A stretch of 64,000 nucleotides of DNA from Epiperipatus broadwayi (taxonomy: Eukaryota; Onychophora; Udeonychophora; Euonychophora; Peripatidae). The notes below the pieces were generated by a model that ran no database searches, was not told the origin of the DNA, and saw only the letters and a program-made list of their open reading frames with translations. Where the stretch lies: positions 1,332,381-1,396,380 of the forward strand of contig JAQFVV010012489.1 of assembly GCA_028023455.1 (NCBI GenBank), read 5' to 3'. Made by a program: the position numbers and the translations under genes. Below are positions 1 to 12,449 of the stretch, one piece after another (the first letter of the stretch is position 1; each line of letters opens with the position of its first letter).

Positions 1-330
1 TATCATATTACAATCTTATATTTTTATAACAGCATATTGACATTTACTCAAACCCTTCAGATTAGCTAAGAATAATAAGATACCCATTTACTAACCACTA
101 TTAGATGGCTTACTAGACTGGCTATGAGCTGTATATCTGAAATAAAAAATTTTAAGCCTGTTTAAGGTATAAAAAAAATCCAAGATTTTCTATACCATGA
201 AGAGTTTAAATTTTAAGTAATATATAAAAAAATAAGTAGCAAGTTTGTTTCCCCAAATCATTGTTGTTAATGAAGAAATAGATTAAAATTGATACCATGC
301 AATGTAGTTAAAAAGCAGAAGCAAACTTTG
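1..330. other. AT-rich spacer with a possible old dispersed repeat
   Basis: No coding signal. Bases about 75-165 (beginning AGATACCCATTTACTAA) resemble bases about 2,075-2,160 and more weakly 16,790-16,850 and 58,070-58,115, suggesting an old short dispersed repeat, possibly a SINE body. The similarity was judged by eye only. Confidence 0.4.
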
Positions 331-417
331 AAAAATAGCCAGAGGTCAGCGCAACCGTCTTGCAAGCAAGCAGTTGGTTGGAGACGGTTGTTGAGGGTTC
401 GCCTCCCAGCCGATGCT
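331..417 (+). repeat. tRNA-like short element (SINE head), copy 1
   Basis: Reads like a degenerate tRNA on the plus strand: an A-box-like segment (GCCAGAGGTCAGC), a CTTGCAA anticodon-like loop, extra bases where a variable arm would lie, and a B-box-like GGTTCGCCTCC. It ends in ATGCTATGACAT, matching the 3' end of the copies at 1,593, 7,456 and 12,038, which end in (A)TGC(T)TTGACA. The copies share sequence beyond what tRNA identity requires, so I read them as one tRNA-derived mobile family rather than functional tRNA genes. The 5' half of the acceptor stem is eroded. Confidence 0.55.
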
Positions 418-1592
418 ATGACATATGGAACTTTAAAAATAGACACTTCTTAACTAAATAAAATTCAAACCTAATAATTAGTTGAGAAATTGATTAGATG
501 AAGAGTTTATCTGGATTTTAAAAATCCCAATCTTGTCTTAAAATTTCCAGTTACCTAAAAACGATTCTAGTACTGTCCAAATTTAAATCCCAAGCTTTAA
601 GCATGGTAGGTAGATGTGTTAGCTAGTATAGCATGAAATATTTCAATATGGTAATGGTATATGAACATTAAATAATTCATATGTTTTTGACAAAATTTAA
701 AAAAAGCTATAAATGTTTTAATTTTTGCAAGTGATTGCTTTTATGCATGTATGTATTTAATTAAATAAAAAGAAAATAAGAACGTTAATAAGAAATTTTT
801 TAAAAAATATGTATTATAAAAAAATTGTCTCGACATATATTCTGCCCTATAGTTCAGTAAACTATCGCAGTAATTTTTTATTCGGCTGATAGTTATTGTA
901 CGTTTAATTATTAAATGCAAGGACATGAAGATTCGTTTTCTTCACAATGGAATCTTTTTCTTGCATTACTAGATTGTATTATAAAGGAATGCTAAATTAT
1001 GTTCAAGGGCATTTTGAAAGTAATCAATAATGTTTCTTTTTTTAACCAAAACTAGTCTTTACTTTTTCAAGCTTTTTCAAATAATAAACACAATATGGTG
1101 AAAGTTTCAGAAGTAAAATCGGCTCATTTAGTATTTACACGGTTAATCAATGAAACGGAAAAATTTCAAAAGAATTGTACAAAAGTTAAGCATTTTTAAT
1201 AATAAAAAAATGAAACTAATTAATTACATCTTGATTAATACAGATAAAATTATTTATTACAAAACAATCTACGATAATTAACAACTACAGATAAGCCTGA
1301 TTCTTAAAGTCAAACACAAGGAAAGCATTTTAAAATCATTATACAGCTTATAAAATGTGCACAAATGTACCCATCAAAATATATGTACTGCAGTAGAGTG
1401 TAATTCATGTATGCACGGAAGCATTGATACCGTTTAATAATTACATCTTTTCTATTTGATATTTATAATATTTTTTAAATTGTCTCAAAAAATGTCAGAA
1501 TCAAACGTTTATATATTCATTTTTGTTTATAAAATAAATAAAATCAATTTGTTTTTGAATGTTATAAAGTCTTTCACATTTTTTTTTATATA
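418..1592. other. AT-rich spacer, nothing recognised
   Basis: Homopolymer runs and short AT tracts only. Short open frames here have no recognisable domain or coding-like composition. Confidence 0.6.
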
Positions 1593-1675
1593 TGTCAAAG
1601 CGTTGACCGGGAAACGAACCCGGGCCAGCTGCTTGAAAGGCAGCTATGCTAACCGCTAGCCCACCAAAGCTTGAT
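1593..1675 (-). repeat. tRNA-like short element, copy 2 (best cloverleaf)
   Basis: On the minus strand this folds as a tRNA: A box in GGGCTAGCGGTTAGC, anticodon stem GCTGC/GCAGC around loop CTTTCAA (anticodon TTC, Glu-like), and a T arm CCGGG-TTCGTTT-CCCGG. The 3' side reads TCAACGC and is followed by TTTGACATATAT and an A-run. The acceptor stem is imperfect and the ends carry the family's TGTCAA/TTGACA-like borders, so a mobile tRNA-derived copy is more likely than a working tRNA-Glu gene. A functional gene is not excluded. Confidence 0.6.
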
Positions 1676-3620
1676 GCATTGCCACGTACTTTTTGGAAAT
1701 AGCTAACTCAATCAAATCATACAGCATTAAAAAGTTACGCCATTGATGATGGTTGTGGTGTGGTAGCACTACACAGATATCAGTCATAGCTTGCGCATTT
1801 CCCCCCTCATAGAAGTAATGAAGTTGAATCCACAAAGTAATAATTATAAACTTATAGAGGTAGTGGCATGACAGTAGTTCAAAGATATTTGTGTAAAATA
1901 AAGGTACCATGGGTTAGCACACATAGATTATAAAATTCAACAAATAGTAATGAAAATTACATCATAATACAATCACATTCTTTATTTTTTACACTACACC
2001 CATATTTATATATATGAGCATTCCTCTGATCAATTCATATTAATCTAGAATCTTTTGTCTCTGTCTAGAAATACTTAGATACCCATTTACTAATTTCTAA
2101 TAAATGGATAGCTGGACAAGTGATAAACTGTCAATTTGAAAATCCGAGGCTCGTTTGTAATCTAAAAAAAAAAATGTTAGTGTTTACCTGGTTAAGTGAT
2201 GAATATAACTGAACAAGCCACTATAGACATAAAACTACAGACATAAAGTCCGTCTTTCCTTTAATATAATTACTATTTAAAATGTATCAAATAATGTATG
2301 ATCATTTAAAAACTAATGTATTTTCATAAGTCTGAACAATAAAAATACTTTTTGTAAACAATCTTCAAGCTTTTTAATAATTAAAAAGTATTTTAAAATA
2401 TATTTTAAACTCTTAAAATATTTTAATGACATTTTAATAGCAACAATAACAAAAAAATATACAATGATACAATAAAAAATGTATAAAAAATTATTTTGAA
2501 ATATTCTACGTACTTTTTAATTTTTATTTATTTACATAGGTACATGTAAAAACGATAATATAGTTGTATTTTCGAATCAGTTATTTTAACTTTCTAACTA
2601 AAAGAAAACAACAGTTTATACAATTCATGTAGGACAAAATATAAATGACTGAAAAAAAGAACAAAATAAAGTATACCTTGAAGATTGCCCGAAAACCTAA
2701 TTTAAAATGATGATTGTGATATTGATAGAAAAAATAAATAAAACATCCTTAGAAAAGTGTTCTGGTAATACTGAAAGTAACAGAAGATAACTAAAAAAAC
2801 TAATTGCAAAAATTAACAAATCTGAAAAGACATTGAGAAAGCTTTATCCAGCAATGGTTAGGTTTTATATAAAAATAATTGTTATGTGTCAACTATATAT
2901 ATATTAAGTTAAAGCTAGATTAAAAGCACCAGAGTACTATGATCAAAGTATAATATTCAATCATCAGTGATCGTTTTCCATTGCATTTATACGTTTCACA
3001 ATATTCCATATTTACTCTGTGTGATTTAGCATAGTGGTGTGTCATGATGAATTCAATAACTCAATAATTCAGGATCAAAGCATAATCTATCATTTTAATG
3101 CTCGAACGTCACAAGACTTTTTAAACAACAATCATTCAATTTTTTTGGTTAATCTAACTAAATTAGTACAAAGCAAATTTTATTAAAATCAAACGTTTTG
3201 CTTGTGCAATATTTAAATAATAAAAGTTATAATCTTTTATAATCTGATAAAGTAAGTGTAAACATTGACTTTCATTAAAGATAAAAACTTAGTTTTATTT
3301 TACTTTGTTTGATAAACACCTTAATGCAATTACTAAAAACTACAAAAGCATTTTAATATCAACTGAGAAGAAAATGTAAGGAAGTGCAATACTATAATCT
3401 ATTAATAGAACAAAGATATCTTTATAGAAAAAAACAGAAATAAAACGCATGCAATATTTGTAACTTCTTTAAATGAAAGATCAAATATAAAAAAAGTTGC
3501 TAAAAATAAATAGTATGTTTGATAATTTTAATGAAAAAATATTAAAAAATAAAAATTATAATTTATTAATACAGTTATATTCTATAAATAAATAATACAA
3601 AAAACTCTGTCAGATAATGA
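1676..3620. other. AT-rich spacer
   Basis: No coding signal. Bases about 2,075-2,160 resemble bases 75-165. The rest is low-complexity AT. Confidence 0.6.
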
Positions 3621-4098
3621 AAATTATTCTTCACTTATAAATCGTGATAGACAGAGCAGCCAAAATTTAAAAAATATTAATCACAACGAACAATTTGCCA
3701 AGCGCTTTCGGTACAGTATTCCAGAATCATGGCGACATATTAAAACTGAACTGTTAATATTCCAGTGCCTACTCAATAGAACACTAGTGCTACATTTAAA
3801 AATGCACTTCTTTGAAAACTTCAACCACTCTCCAATCTCTTTACATAACTTCAAGGCTTTCACATACCTCCAATCATATTGAAATTGATAATCCATAATT
3901 ATACTTTAAACAATAAATAAATAAAAAAACACTAGTGTTCCACTGAGCATGCACTGGAATATTAACCGTTCACTTCCAATATATCACCATGACTCTGGTA
4001 CACTGTACCAAAAGTGCTTGGCAAATTGTTCATTGTGATTAATATTTTTTGAATTTTGGCTGCTCTATTTATTATGATTTATATGTGAAGAATAATTT
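3621..4098. repeat. Foldback element with 169-bp inverted arms
   Basis: The arm 3,621-3,789 is repeated in inverted orientation at 3,930-4,098 with scattered mismatches (about 80-85 percent identical by eye). The arms enclose about 140 bp of unrelated sequence. An open frame of 71 codons on the minus strand (3,681-3,896) spans the left arm, but it matches no family I know and its partner in the other arm is broken, so I do not call it a gene. The arms contain the block TACCGAAAGCGCTTGG on the minus strand. This could be a non-autonomous foldback DNA transposon or a retroelement with an inverted partial copy. Confidence 0.65.
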
Positions 4099-5750
4099 AC
4101 ATTCTATAAGTATCAAGTCTTATATATTTAAAAATAGAATGAAAAGGTGGGATTATAACTATATTGAAAATGGTTAAGTTTATGATAATAATAAAAAATC
4201 ACCTTTTTATCTTTTTAGATCAGTTATCATCATCAAAAGATTTAGTAGTCAAGAAACTTCTCACAGCCTAATACTGCTGATCAAAGTTACTATGCAAAAA
4301 AAAAAAAAAACAGGAAAAAGATTTTTAAATATCCATATTAGTCTGGACATATTTATTTGAAACAGTAACGACCTATAAATTTATTCACTGGAAATGATAC
4401 AAACGTCTACTAACACACATATTTACATTTTTTGTGAGAAATTATCTTCTACCATCTATTTATAAAGATTTTTCATTTTGAAAAATGGCCACCTATAACT
4501 TTATTTAATGGAAATGAAACAAATATGCATTTATGTTTTTTGGATCAATGTCCTTCCAACAAGTTAAAACTTTTAACAATCTAAATTTACTACCAAACCA
4601 AAAACAAATAATATACCTATATTTGACCATGCAATTCTGTCTATTTACAAAATATTGTTTCTTAGTATCACTGCTGTGGAATGAGCTTTTTTTATTTTGA
4701 ATCACATTACATTATGAATGGATATTCTCTTTTAACAATTCTGAACGAAAGACTACTATTGTTGTACATAAAATTAGCAGCAAAGTCAAAATTTTGTTTA
4801 ATAACTTTCACTTCGTTAGAATATTATCTAATCCTTAGAAAATCAATTGATTTCCTTTTTAGAAGACTGTAAAAGTGTTTAATTCGGTCTTTATATATTT
4901 ATATATATGTTTGTGCCATGACTATCATCACCACCAGACTAATACATAATGTTTAGAATTCTGTCTAGTCTGTTTTTAAAAAATGCAGAAATAAGAAGAA
5001 CCTTTATACATAAGAATATAAAATTTCTTACATTTATTGTTTTTGGTCTAAGAAGTTAGTTAGTTAGAGAGCCATTCTAAATGTATTAATCATTGATCTA
5101 AAAGTCATTGGTTTAATCTTATGCCTTATAGTCACTGGACAGGTCAGAAAAATCTGAAAATGAGAGGCACAAAATCCTTGTGCTAGATCGTCATTGGTCA
5201 TGCCAGATGATACCTAAAGAAGAGAAGAAGAAAAATACAATATGCAATATTTGGTTCTACACCAACGTTTAAGATAAATTTGAATTTTTATAAAATCATA
5301 TATCAATTCCATGTGATGAGAGAAATAATCCAGCAAATAAATAATAATGATGATGACTTTAGTTGCATTTGTTTGGAATAATTTTCAGTAAATTGTAATA
5401 AGATCATAATTTTTATTCATCTTTCATTCACTCATATATTTTATATTATAATCTTACAATCTTTTAGCATATTCATGATTACCATATTATTTTTTCTTTA
5501 AAAAAATTATCAATCATTCACTTTTTTTATTTCCGATTCTTTTTTTCCAATTTGCTATTTTTTTCTGTCCTAAGGCATTATTCCAATGTTACTTTATATT
5601 TATAGAACAATTTTTATTTTCTGTTTCAAATATAATCACGAGTTCAATATTTTCTACCTTACTAGCATTTCTCACATCATCAATTCGAATGACTGACAAT
5701 ACATCATTATAAACAGTTTTCCTTACAAAACAATTATATGTAATATATAA
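4099..5750. other. AT-rich spacer with a possible SINE-like stretch
   Basis: Mostly low-complexity AT with a 16-base A-run near 4,296. Bases about 5,090-5,240 are less AT-rich and end in an AAGAAGAAGAA-type tail, as does another GC-richer patch at about 23,045-23,240. Both could be decayed SINEs. No coding region seen. Confidence 0.45.
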
Positions 5751-6158
5751 GGAATTCGAGCTCAGACTTTCACACAACCCTCAACTCTCCTCTTCAAGCC
5801 ATCTCATATTGCTGACCCACCTGATACATGTTGAAAAAATAAATAATCACCAATATATGTATTTCATGCTAAACCAGCTCTCATCAGTTGGTCCAGATTA
5901 CCATCTTCATACATATATACAATCAGTGCTCAACTTTATATTAAGATAGCCAATCTTCATACTTTAATGGACAGGCTTCAAACTACTCCAACCCACAACT
6001 TTTCAGCCTTCCATTTCATTGAAAATCTGATGATAGAATGTTCAAAGCCCTCATTAGTGCTAACGCTGTCATCCTTACCATGTGTGTGATCAGGTGGATC
6101 AGCAATATGAGATGGCTTGGAGAGTTGAGGGTTGTGTGAAAGTCTGAGTTCAAATCCC
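5751..6158 (-). mobile_element. Hammerhead retroelement family A, copy 1, with terminal inverted piece
   Basis: The two ends, 5,751-5,830 and 6,079-6,158, are inverted copies of each other (block GAGTTGAGGGTTGTGTGAAA). Read on the minus strand, an inverted copy of the element's own 3' end comes first, then a body of about 250 bp, a hammerhead motif (5,849-5,892) and the 3' end. The body matches copies at 12,121-12,345 and 54,600-54,985 (shared blocks GGTAATCTGGACCAA, CCTGTCCATTAAAGTA and GATTGGCTATCTTAATAT). No open frame exists, so movement would need machinery supplied in trans. The inverted 5' piece recalls Penelope-like elements. Confidence 0.65.
5849..5892 (-). ncRNA. Type I hammerhead ribozyme motif, family A
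   Basis: On the minus strand, in order: stem I ACCAA paired with TTGGT; core CTGATGA; stem II of GCT/AGC around loop GGTTT, with weak outer pairs; GAAA; stem III ATACATAT (ATA/TAT closing); A at position 17 before the predicted cut; then the other half of stem I. This is the full hammerhead order for a type I ribozyme. The 10.1-11.1 pair is G-T, probably G-C decayed at the CpG C11.1-G12. Cleavage may be weak in this copy. Confidence 0.6.
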
Positions 6159-7455
6159 TTACATATATATCTGTATGTGCAGGTGTAAGCTTGTACAGTG
6201 TATTAATTTAAAACAATTATAGTTTTTTTCTTGTTTATTGCCTTAAAATTTTCTTATTTCTGACAATAAGATTACTATCTTCTTTAATTAGTCATACCTT
6301 AACATTTTAATTCCACAGTTGGAATAGTAATAGTCATACATAGCAGCTAGAGGAGTTTTTTCTTTCCTTGCTCGACAATTACTTCTACTCTTCATAAGCA
6401 TACAACATTTTTAGCTTTTAAAGCTATCTACAATTTATAGACTTACTATTTTTTAAAAATAACATTAAAAGAGTTAGTTACATAGCTAAGGCAGTGTGAC
6501 ACAAAAATACTAGAATTAGATATATTGAAAATATTTTTATTTAATTTAGAATTTTTTCTATTATATGCCATTTTTTAAAGCTTTCGTCAGGTGCCAAAAT
6601 TGATAGCCAGACTCTGGTCATTATTCACTGTCCACATAATGTCTATAATTTATCAAAATGTAAAGTGCTTGTATAAATTTAAAATAATCAAACAAACGAA
6701 CTGCAACATTATATTAGTAATAATAAAACAAAATGTTAAAATTAACAATAAAAATTAAAGATACGACCCTCCTACTTTCAATTTTTTCCCGTAATTAATA
6801 CATAAAATTAAAATCATATCACAAACGAAAAATAAGTCTTCGCTAAATATAAAAGCAAAAAGTTAAATTATTTTAATCCTCTTTAATACTTTACGTAGGA
6901 GTTTTAAAAATAATAGTTTCATATAAATGATTAATAAAGAGTAACAAAATAATCTTGGATTAGAATTACTTAATTGAGGAAAAAATAATAATTCAAATTT
7001 TGTCATAATTTTAAGAACATAAAAGATTGATATTTAAGAGCTTTAAAAATTTTCAATCGGAAATTAACAATATACTTTTAAGAAAACAAAATTTGAATTG
7101 ATAATTATGAGATTTAAAATTTTAAATTCAAAACTAACTTTGGCAAAAAGTTTATCATGCAGTCATGTTACATATATATATAGCAGCCACTCATAAACAA
7201 GTGTATGCATTCCAACTTCAAAGAAAGCACAGAAAAGAAAAAAAACTGTTTTAGAAATGTTTTCCAGTGACCTTACAAACCAATGGGTGAATTACAAATA
7301 TTCCATATGTTAGAACATGCTCGTCCATATTTCTCTTTGCTTGATAATTTGTAATGTCTTAACTTCTTCAGCTCAAAACTTTTCTTTTTAAAATACTTCA
7401 GCACAAAATGTATAATTGTAGCTGTCTAATGTATTCTGTTCTATTTTTTTCCATG
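6159..7455. other. AT-rich spacer, nothing recognised
   Basis: Low-complexity AT sequence with no coding or repeat structure that I can support. Confidence 0.6.
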
Positions 7456-7547
7456 TGTCAAAGCATTGGACAGAAAGTGAACCCACAAACCCGGGACAAC
7501 TGCTTGTAAGGCAGCTGTGCTGACCACTCGGCCACCAACACTTGACA
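7456..7547 (-). repeat. tRNA-like short element, copy 3
   Basis: Minus strand: begins TGTCAAGTGTTGGTGGCC, A box GGCCGAGTGGTCAGC, anticodon-like loop CTTACAA in a CTGC/GCAG stem, a B-box-like GGGTTC interrupted by extra bases, and the end TGCTTTGACACATGG followed by an A-run. Same borders as copies 1, 2 and 4. The T arm is disrupted, so it is not a working tRNA. Confidence 0.55.
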
Positions 7548-10500
7548 TTTCTTTATTATAACTTCCCAATGAAAACAATCTTAAAATGTCTTTGAGACAA
7601 TCCTTATAGGGAAGTCTACCTCTCTGATGAAAACCTCACTCAAGTTTATTTTAAAACACTTTTATTGTTGATTCATTTTACATATCTAACCAATGAAGAT
7701 GTGATTTTGAAATAATGGATTCTATAATATCACATTCAGTAAGTTGAAAAAAAATATTGATTAATTTTATGATCTTGGTATTGTATTTTTAAAATTTTAC
7801 AAAACATCTTTAAATGAAACTTTTCTAATGACTTTCCATCAAATAAATTAGATAAAATGTTGTGGTAGTTACTTCCTTATGATGAAATAACATACCTTTT
7901 AACTTGTTAAAAGCAGTAGCAACATAATGGAGTTTGTATCATACCTCAACATCTAAGTCTCCTGTCTTAATTATAAAATTCCAAATGTATTTAAATTGGT
8001 TTACATTCTCAAGCAGACAACCATCCAAGTTGAAAGTTGTTGGAAGATTTTTCCTCTGCCACTGACTGATGAAGAACTTAAGTTTTTTTAACATTAATTA
8101 TTAAAGAAAGACTTTAAATGTTGCATTCAAAACATTAAATATATTCAGTAAACAATCATTTGAACTGGCAAAAATTAAACAATTATTCGTTTACTGTTAA
8201 ACCAAAATACAAGAAATGAAATTTTTTACTTACTTTTGCTTTTAATAGATTCAAATTAAAAGTTTCATCTCAAACTTGTCTCAAATCTTGAATTTGTTTC
8301 TTTAAGGTGCTTACAACTAATTGCAATGACAACTGTTATAAAAATTGAAAAAAAATGTTGGTAACAAGTATATACCACTGTTTAATACCACTTTTCATTT
8401 CAAACATATCAGATTTTCCACCTGCAGTCTTAACATTTTCTTCCATTTTATTATATAGAAGCAATTTAATATGCATAAAATTTTGATAATCAATTAATTT
8501 CAAATAGTGTCATAAATCTGTTTAAACCAAAGCAATATATATATATATATATAACAGTTTACAGTGCTAAATATTCATATATAAATGCAAAATAGATAAC
8601 TCTTTCCTCTTTTATATATATGGAAAATTATCAACATTGCCTTTGATAAAAGATAATTTTTTAATCAATCATAAATTTATTTTTAAATATTTTTAAACCT
8701 CATTCATACATATATATGTCATATATTTTTAAGCATGCCAATGATAATTTAAATACTAATCTTATATAATAAATAAGAATATACAGTGCTAAATATTTAT
8801 ATATAATGTTTTGAAATTAGTACATAACATTCTTTAAATTTATTTTAAAAATCATTTAACAATTAGTACTGACATTAGTCTTACTTCAGACTACAGGCAT
8901 GACTTCTGACTGTTCACTTTACCACTGAGCTGCCATGTCTGTTTTCCTCTTCTTGGCTAAACTGAGACTGCCACTGACTAAATACTGAAGTTTCATGTCT
9001 TAACCTGCTCTCTGTCTTATTTTTGACACAGCACCCTCTTACACATCCAAGCACCAACTATCTCAGAAATGACAGTGTTAAACTCTGATCAACTGATTTT
9101 ATTTTTACAAAAAGATTATTTTTAAAATTAATTAAAAATTCCAATCATATTCTAATTATGAAAAAAAAATCTTTTTAGTTACTAGAAACATAATAATTCT
9201 TTAATTTTGCAAAATATTTTTCATCTTTTTAAAGGGATATGAAAAAAAATGAAAAAAAATCTACTTTAATAAACTAAAAGCAGTATTCTTTTAAAAAACA
9301 TTAGTATCTTTTTTTATTTTTAAAAAAAATGATAAACATATAGATTGATAAAATTACTGAACAGAGAAAAAAAATATTAATTTTATTTTTAAAAAAAATA
9401 CTTTTATTTTTTCATTTACTCCTAACAAACTATAAATTTTCATATTCTTATTTACAATGTTTGGAATTTCTCATATTATCAATTAAAGAACATAATTCAT
9501 TTAATAAGTTAATAATTGTTATTCTAAAACAACATGACAATAAATAACTTTTTTCATTATATATACAAACAGAAAAAGAGGGAGTTAATATTTGCATTAT
9601 TATTTTTGAAAGATCATTTGTTAAAATGTACTGAATTATTTTGATCGATATATTAAAATAAAATGTCATACATTGAAACAAAGATATATATGGAGTATTT
9701 TGTATAATTAAAAGTGTAAATAATATAGATGTGCAAAAGACAGCATAGATTAAAATAAATCAAAACCAGTTTGGGAATAGGGATAATTCTAGATAGAGAT
9801 TTCAAGTGCTTTCTCTTGTGGCATTTATTGAAAAAGATTGTTTAGAACTATTAGCATGCTCCTTGTATTCCATTTGTTAAATACAAGCTAATTAAGTCAC
9901 ATGATGTATGTCTTCATTTTCCTTACTATTATAGAACTGAGTTGTAAAATGATTGTATTTTATTATGATAAAGTTGGATTTAGCATTGGGAATAGATAGT
10001 AAATTGGACAGATTTCTTGATAATATGATAATAACTGAAAAGTGAAGAATGAGTTTAATAAGTTGTTGGTTAATATTGACAATGATTACAAAAAAGTTTA
10101 GCAAAATACTACAAAATAAAACTAAAAGAATAAAAAACAAAAAAAATAGTTAAAAGCATTATTATGACATTATATAGCATGTTAGTACTTTAAATATTTG
10201 GGAAGTTGAAGAACTAAATTAGGGTGAAATAGATAAAACTAATTGGTAATAAGAGTAAGAGATTAATCTGTAAATAGGAAAAGTCTTATCAAATGTTCTA
10301 TTTGGAATATAGATTTATAAGGAAAAAATATGAATTATTAGAAAATAAAAAAAATGGAGGCTTTGGAGACATGTGGATTCTGAAGAAAATTTTAAAAATG
10401 ATGGAGAGATAAAACTGAAATGTAAAAATATTGAAATAAAATGCAATAAATTATTGATGAAGGAATCATTCAAAGAACATGAAACTAGATTTAGAATGTC

Positions 10501-11193
10501 CTTAAGAGACAGGATATATAAATAATATTGTGAAGGGCACTATGCAAGATTGAAAAAGAAAATGAAAAAAGTGATTGATGATTAAAAACAAAAATAGTTA
10601 TGAATATTTAAAAAGTATGACAAGAATTAAAAAGATTTGAAGAATGTGGTCATGTTTGTAAGTAGAACTTTTCAAAAAATAAAATATCATAGAATGAACC
10701 TTAAAAAAAATCTATTTTACCAATTAGTTAGTGAAATTATGTTTGTTGCTTTCTATGAAAACTTCTGGCCAATGAGCAGTGTGATGAATTAACAAGAAAG
10801 CAATTGTAATGGTAGTAGTTCAGAACTCCTTAATATGGTATTATGCTGCAGATTAAGATATATTGGTAATATGGCCCCACTATTACTAAATGCATGGTGA
10901 AATGTTAGAAATAATACTTTATCTGATAATAATAACAGTATCAATAAAATGTTTTTTTTTGATTATAAAACATAATTAATAATTAACCATTAACAAATTT
11001 TCTACTTCAAACAGAAATGAAAATGATATTAAGGGGAGGGTGTAGGTGACATAGATTGAACTCTTTTAAATACTTTAGACAATGGCTTTCCCAAAATTCT
11101 ATCCTATAGAAACAATAAAGGAAAAGACAATAACATGCTAACCAAAAACCAGATAGTAAGATTTTCAATCTTGTTTTAGTCTTTTTCAAAGAA
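7548..11193. other. AT-rich spacer with low-complexity tracts and a small direct repeat
   Basis: No coding region recognised. The block ACAGTGCTAAATATT occurs at about 8,561 and again at about 8,784, and in inverted form near 53,085, hinting at a small dispersed repeat. Stretches near 8,540-8,553 (TA repeat) and 9,160-9,400 (A/T runs) are low complexity. Confidence 0.5.
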
Positions 11194-11277
11194 GAACTAG
11201 TAATCTATATCATACTAACCAATATCGTATACTTAGAACTAGAAATCTATATCATACTAACCAATATCGTATACTTA
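11194..11277. repeat. Tandem duplication, 42-bp unit, two copies
   Basis: Two adjacent copies of a 42-bp unit containing CTATATCATACTAACCAATA, nearly identical, so a recent local duplication. Confidence 0.8.
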
Positions 11278-12037
11278 GCTGTTCAGCTATGATTTAGCTA
11301 TCCAAAAAATAATCTGAAAACAATTTCAAATGGGTTCCACTTAGGTTTTAAATCCAGGTCATAACGTGTAATACCATTATATCTCATAGACATTATTTAA
11401 AACGTGTGAACTATTAATAAATTTTAAAAAATATGTTAATCTACCAATGACCATGAACAAGTGCTACTATTTGGTCACATGACTCATAATGCCTAGTTAT
11501 CTCATTCCGTTTTGGGGCAGATAACATTTATTTAACAGTGAAAAAAAATCAAGGCAGATGATAACTAAATATATAGAGAGTTAGATAAAAAAGCATAAAA
11601 TTTCTAAACATTTTTTCCACAGTAATCCAAACAGGTGTTTATATTTCTTTTCAATTTCAATAAGTAATACTTGAGGGTAATCCGTCAATGCTAATAATGA
11701 AACTCTCCAGAGAATTTCTCGTGCTATAAAATAACATCTTTTTAATGATTTTCATTCCAAGAAAATTCATCAGGGAAAAAAGTATTTTCTTTTGTCAGTT
11801 TTGGGAAATGAATGATATTTGAAAGAAAAACTCATAAAACTGCAGGGAATAGTTCACCTAAAAACTGAATACAGGTAAAGCTCACGGGATTTAATAGACA
11901 TAAAAGTACACAAAATTATAGAAATGAATTAATTTCATTAATAAAATTTAAGATGGTTATTCAAAGATTAAATAATTACATCCATCTCTGATTTTTTAAA
12001 TATATACTTGAAAAAGTTATATATATATATTTTCGTA
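11278..12037. other. AT-rich spacer
   Basis: No feature recognised. Confidence 0.6.
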
Positions 12038-12120
12038 TGTCAAATGCGTTGACCGGGAAGCGAACTCGGACTAGCTGCTTGAGACAGCTATGCTAACCGC
12101 TAGGCCACCAACGCTTGACA
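12038..12120 (-). repeat. tRNA-like short element, copy 4, abutting a hammerhead element
   Basis: Minus strand: acceptor GCGTTGG pairs with TCAACGC, A box GGCCTAGCGGTTAGC, an anticodon arm shortened by one base (TCTCAA loop), and B box AGTTCGCTTCC. It is bordered by TGTCAA and TTTGACA and followed on its own strand by an A-run and TA repeat. It directly abuts the 5'-truncated end of hammerhead element copy 2 in opposite orientation. The shortened anticodon arm argues against a functional tRNA. Confidence 0.6.
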
Positions 12121-12345
12121 AGTTATTATCCATTAAAGTATAAGGATTGGCTATCTTAATATATATCTGAGCACTTATAGCATATATGTGTAGAGATGGT
12201 AATCTGGACCAACTGATGATTGCTGTTTTAGCATGAAATATGTATATTGGTGATTATTTATCTTTTTAACATATATGTGTTCAAATGTATCAGTGTTATG
12301 AGATAGTGTGGAGAGTGGTGGTCGTGTGAAAGTCTGTGATCATAT
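12121..12345 (+). mobile_element. Hammerhead retroelement family A, copy 2 (5'-truncated)
   Basis: Matches 54,760-54,975 closely (shared blocks ATATATCTGAGCACTT, GGTAATCTGGACCAA and GAGATAGTGTGGAGAGTGG). It starts within the body at CCATTAAAGTA, next to the inverted tRNA-like element, and ends near a TA-rich tract. It carries one hammerhead motif and no open frame. Confidence 0.65.
12208..12251 (+). ncRNA. Type I hammerhead ribozyme motif, family A
   Basis: Stem I ACCAA (12,208-12,212) / TTGGT (12,247-12,251); core CTGATGA (12,213-12,219); stem II TGCT/AGCA with loop GTTTT and a T-T at 10.1-11.1; GAAA (12,235-12,238); stem III ATATGTAT; A17 at 12,246. Differences from copy 54,838 fall at CpG-type positions. 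Confidence 0.6.
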
Positions 12346-12449
12346 ACTCTATATATTATATATATAGTTTTTGTAAATAAAAGATTAAAAAAATGAAAAT
12401 GCATCATATACATGGTTTTTTTTTTGTTTTTACATACGACTTGCTTTAA

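Noticed and set aside
1593-1675. Functional tRNA-Glu gene
   Set aside because: Imperfect acceptor stem and shared non-tRNA borders with three other copies favour a mobile tRNA-derived element, though this is not excluded.
8060-8110. CTGATGA on the plus strand, also near 14,485
   Set aside because: No GAAA at a suitable distance and no flanking complementarity.
11745-11790. CTGATGA...GAAA on the minus strand
   Set aside because: A weak stem II can be drawn, but there is a G where H17 is required and no stem I.
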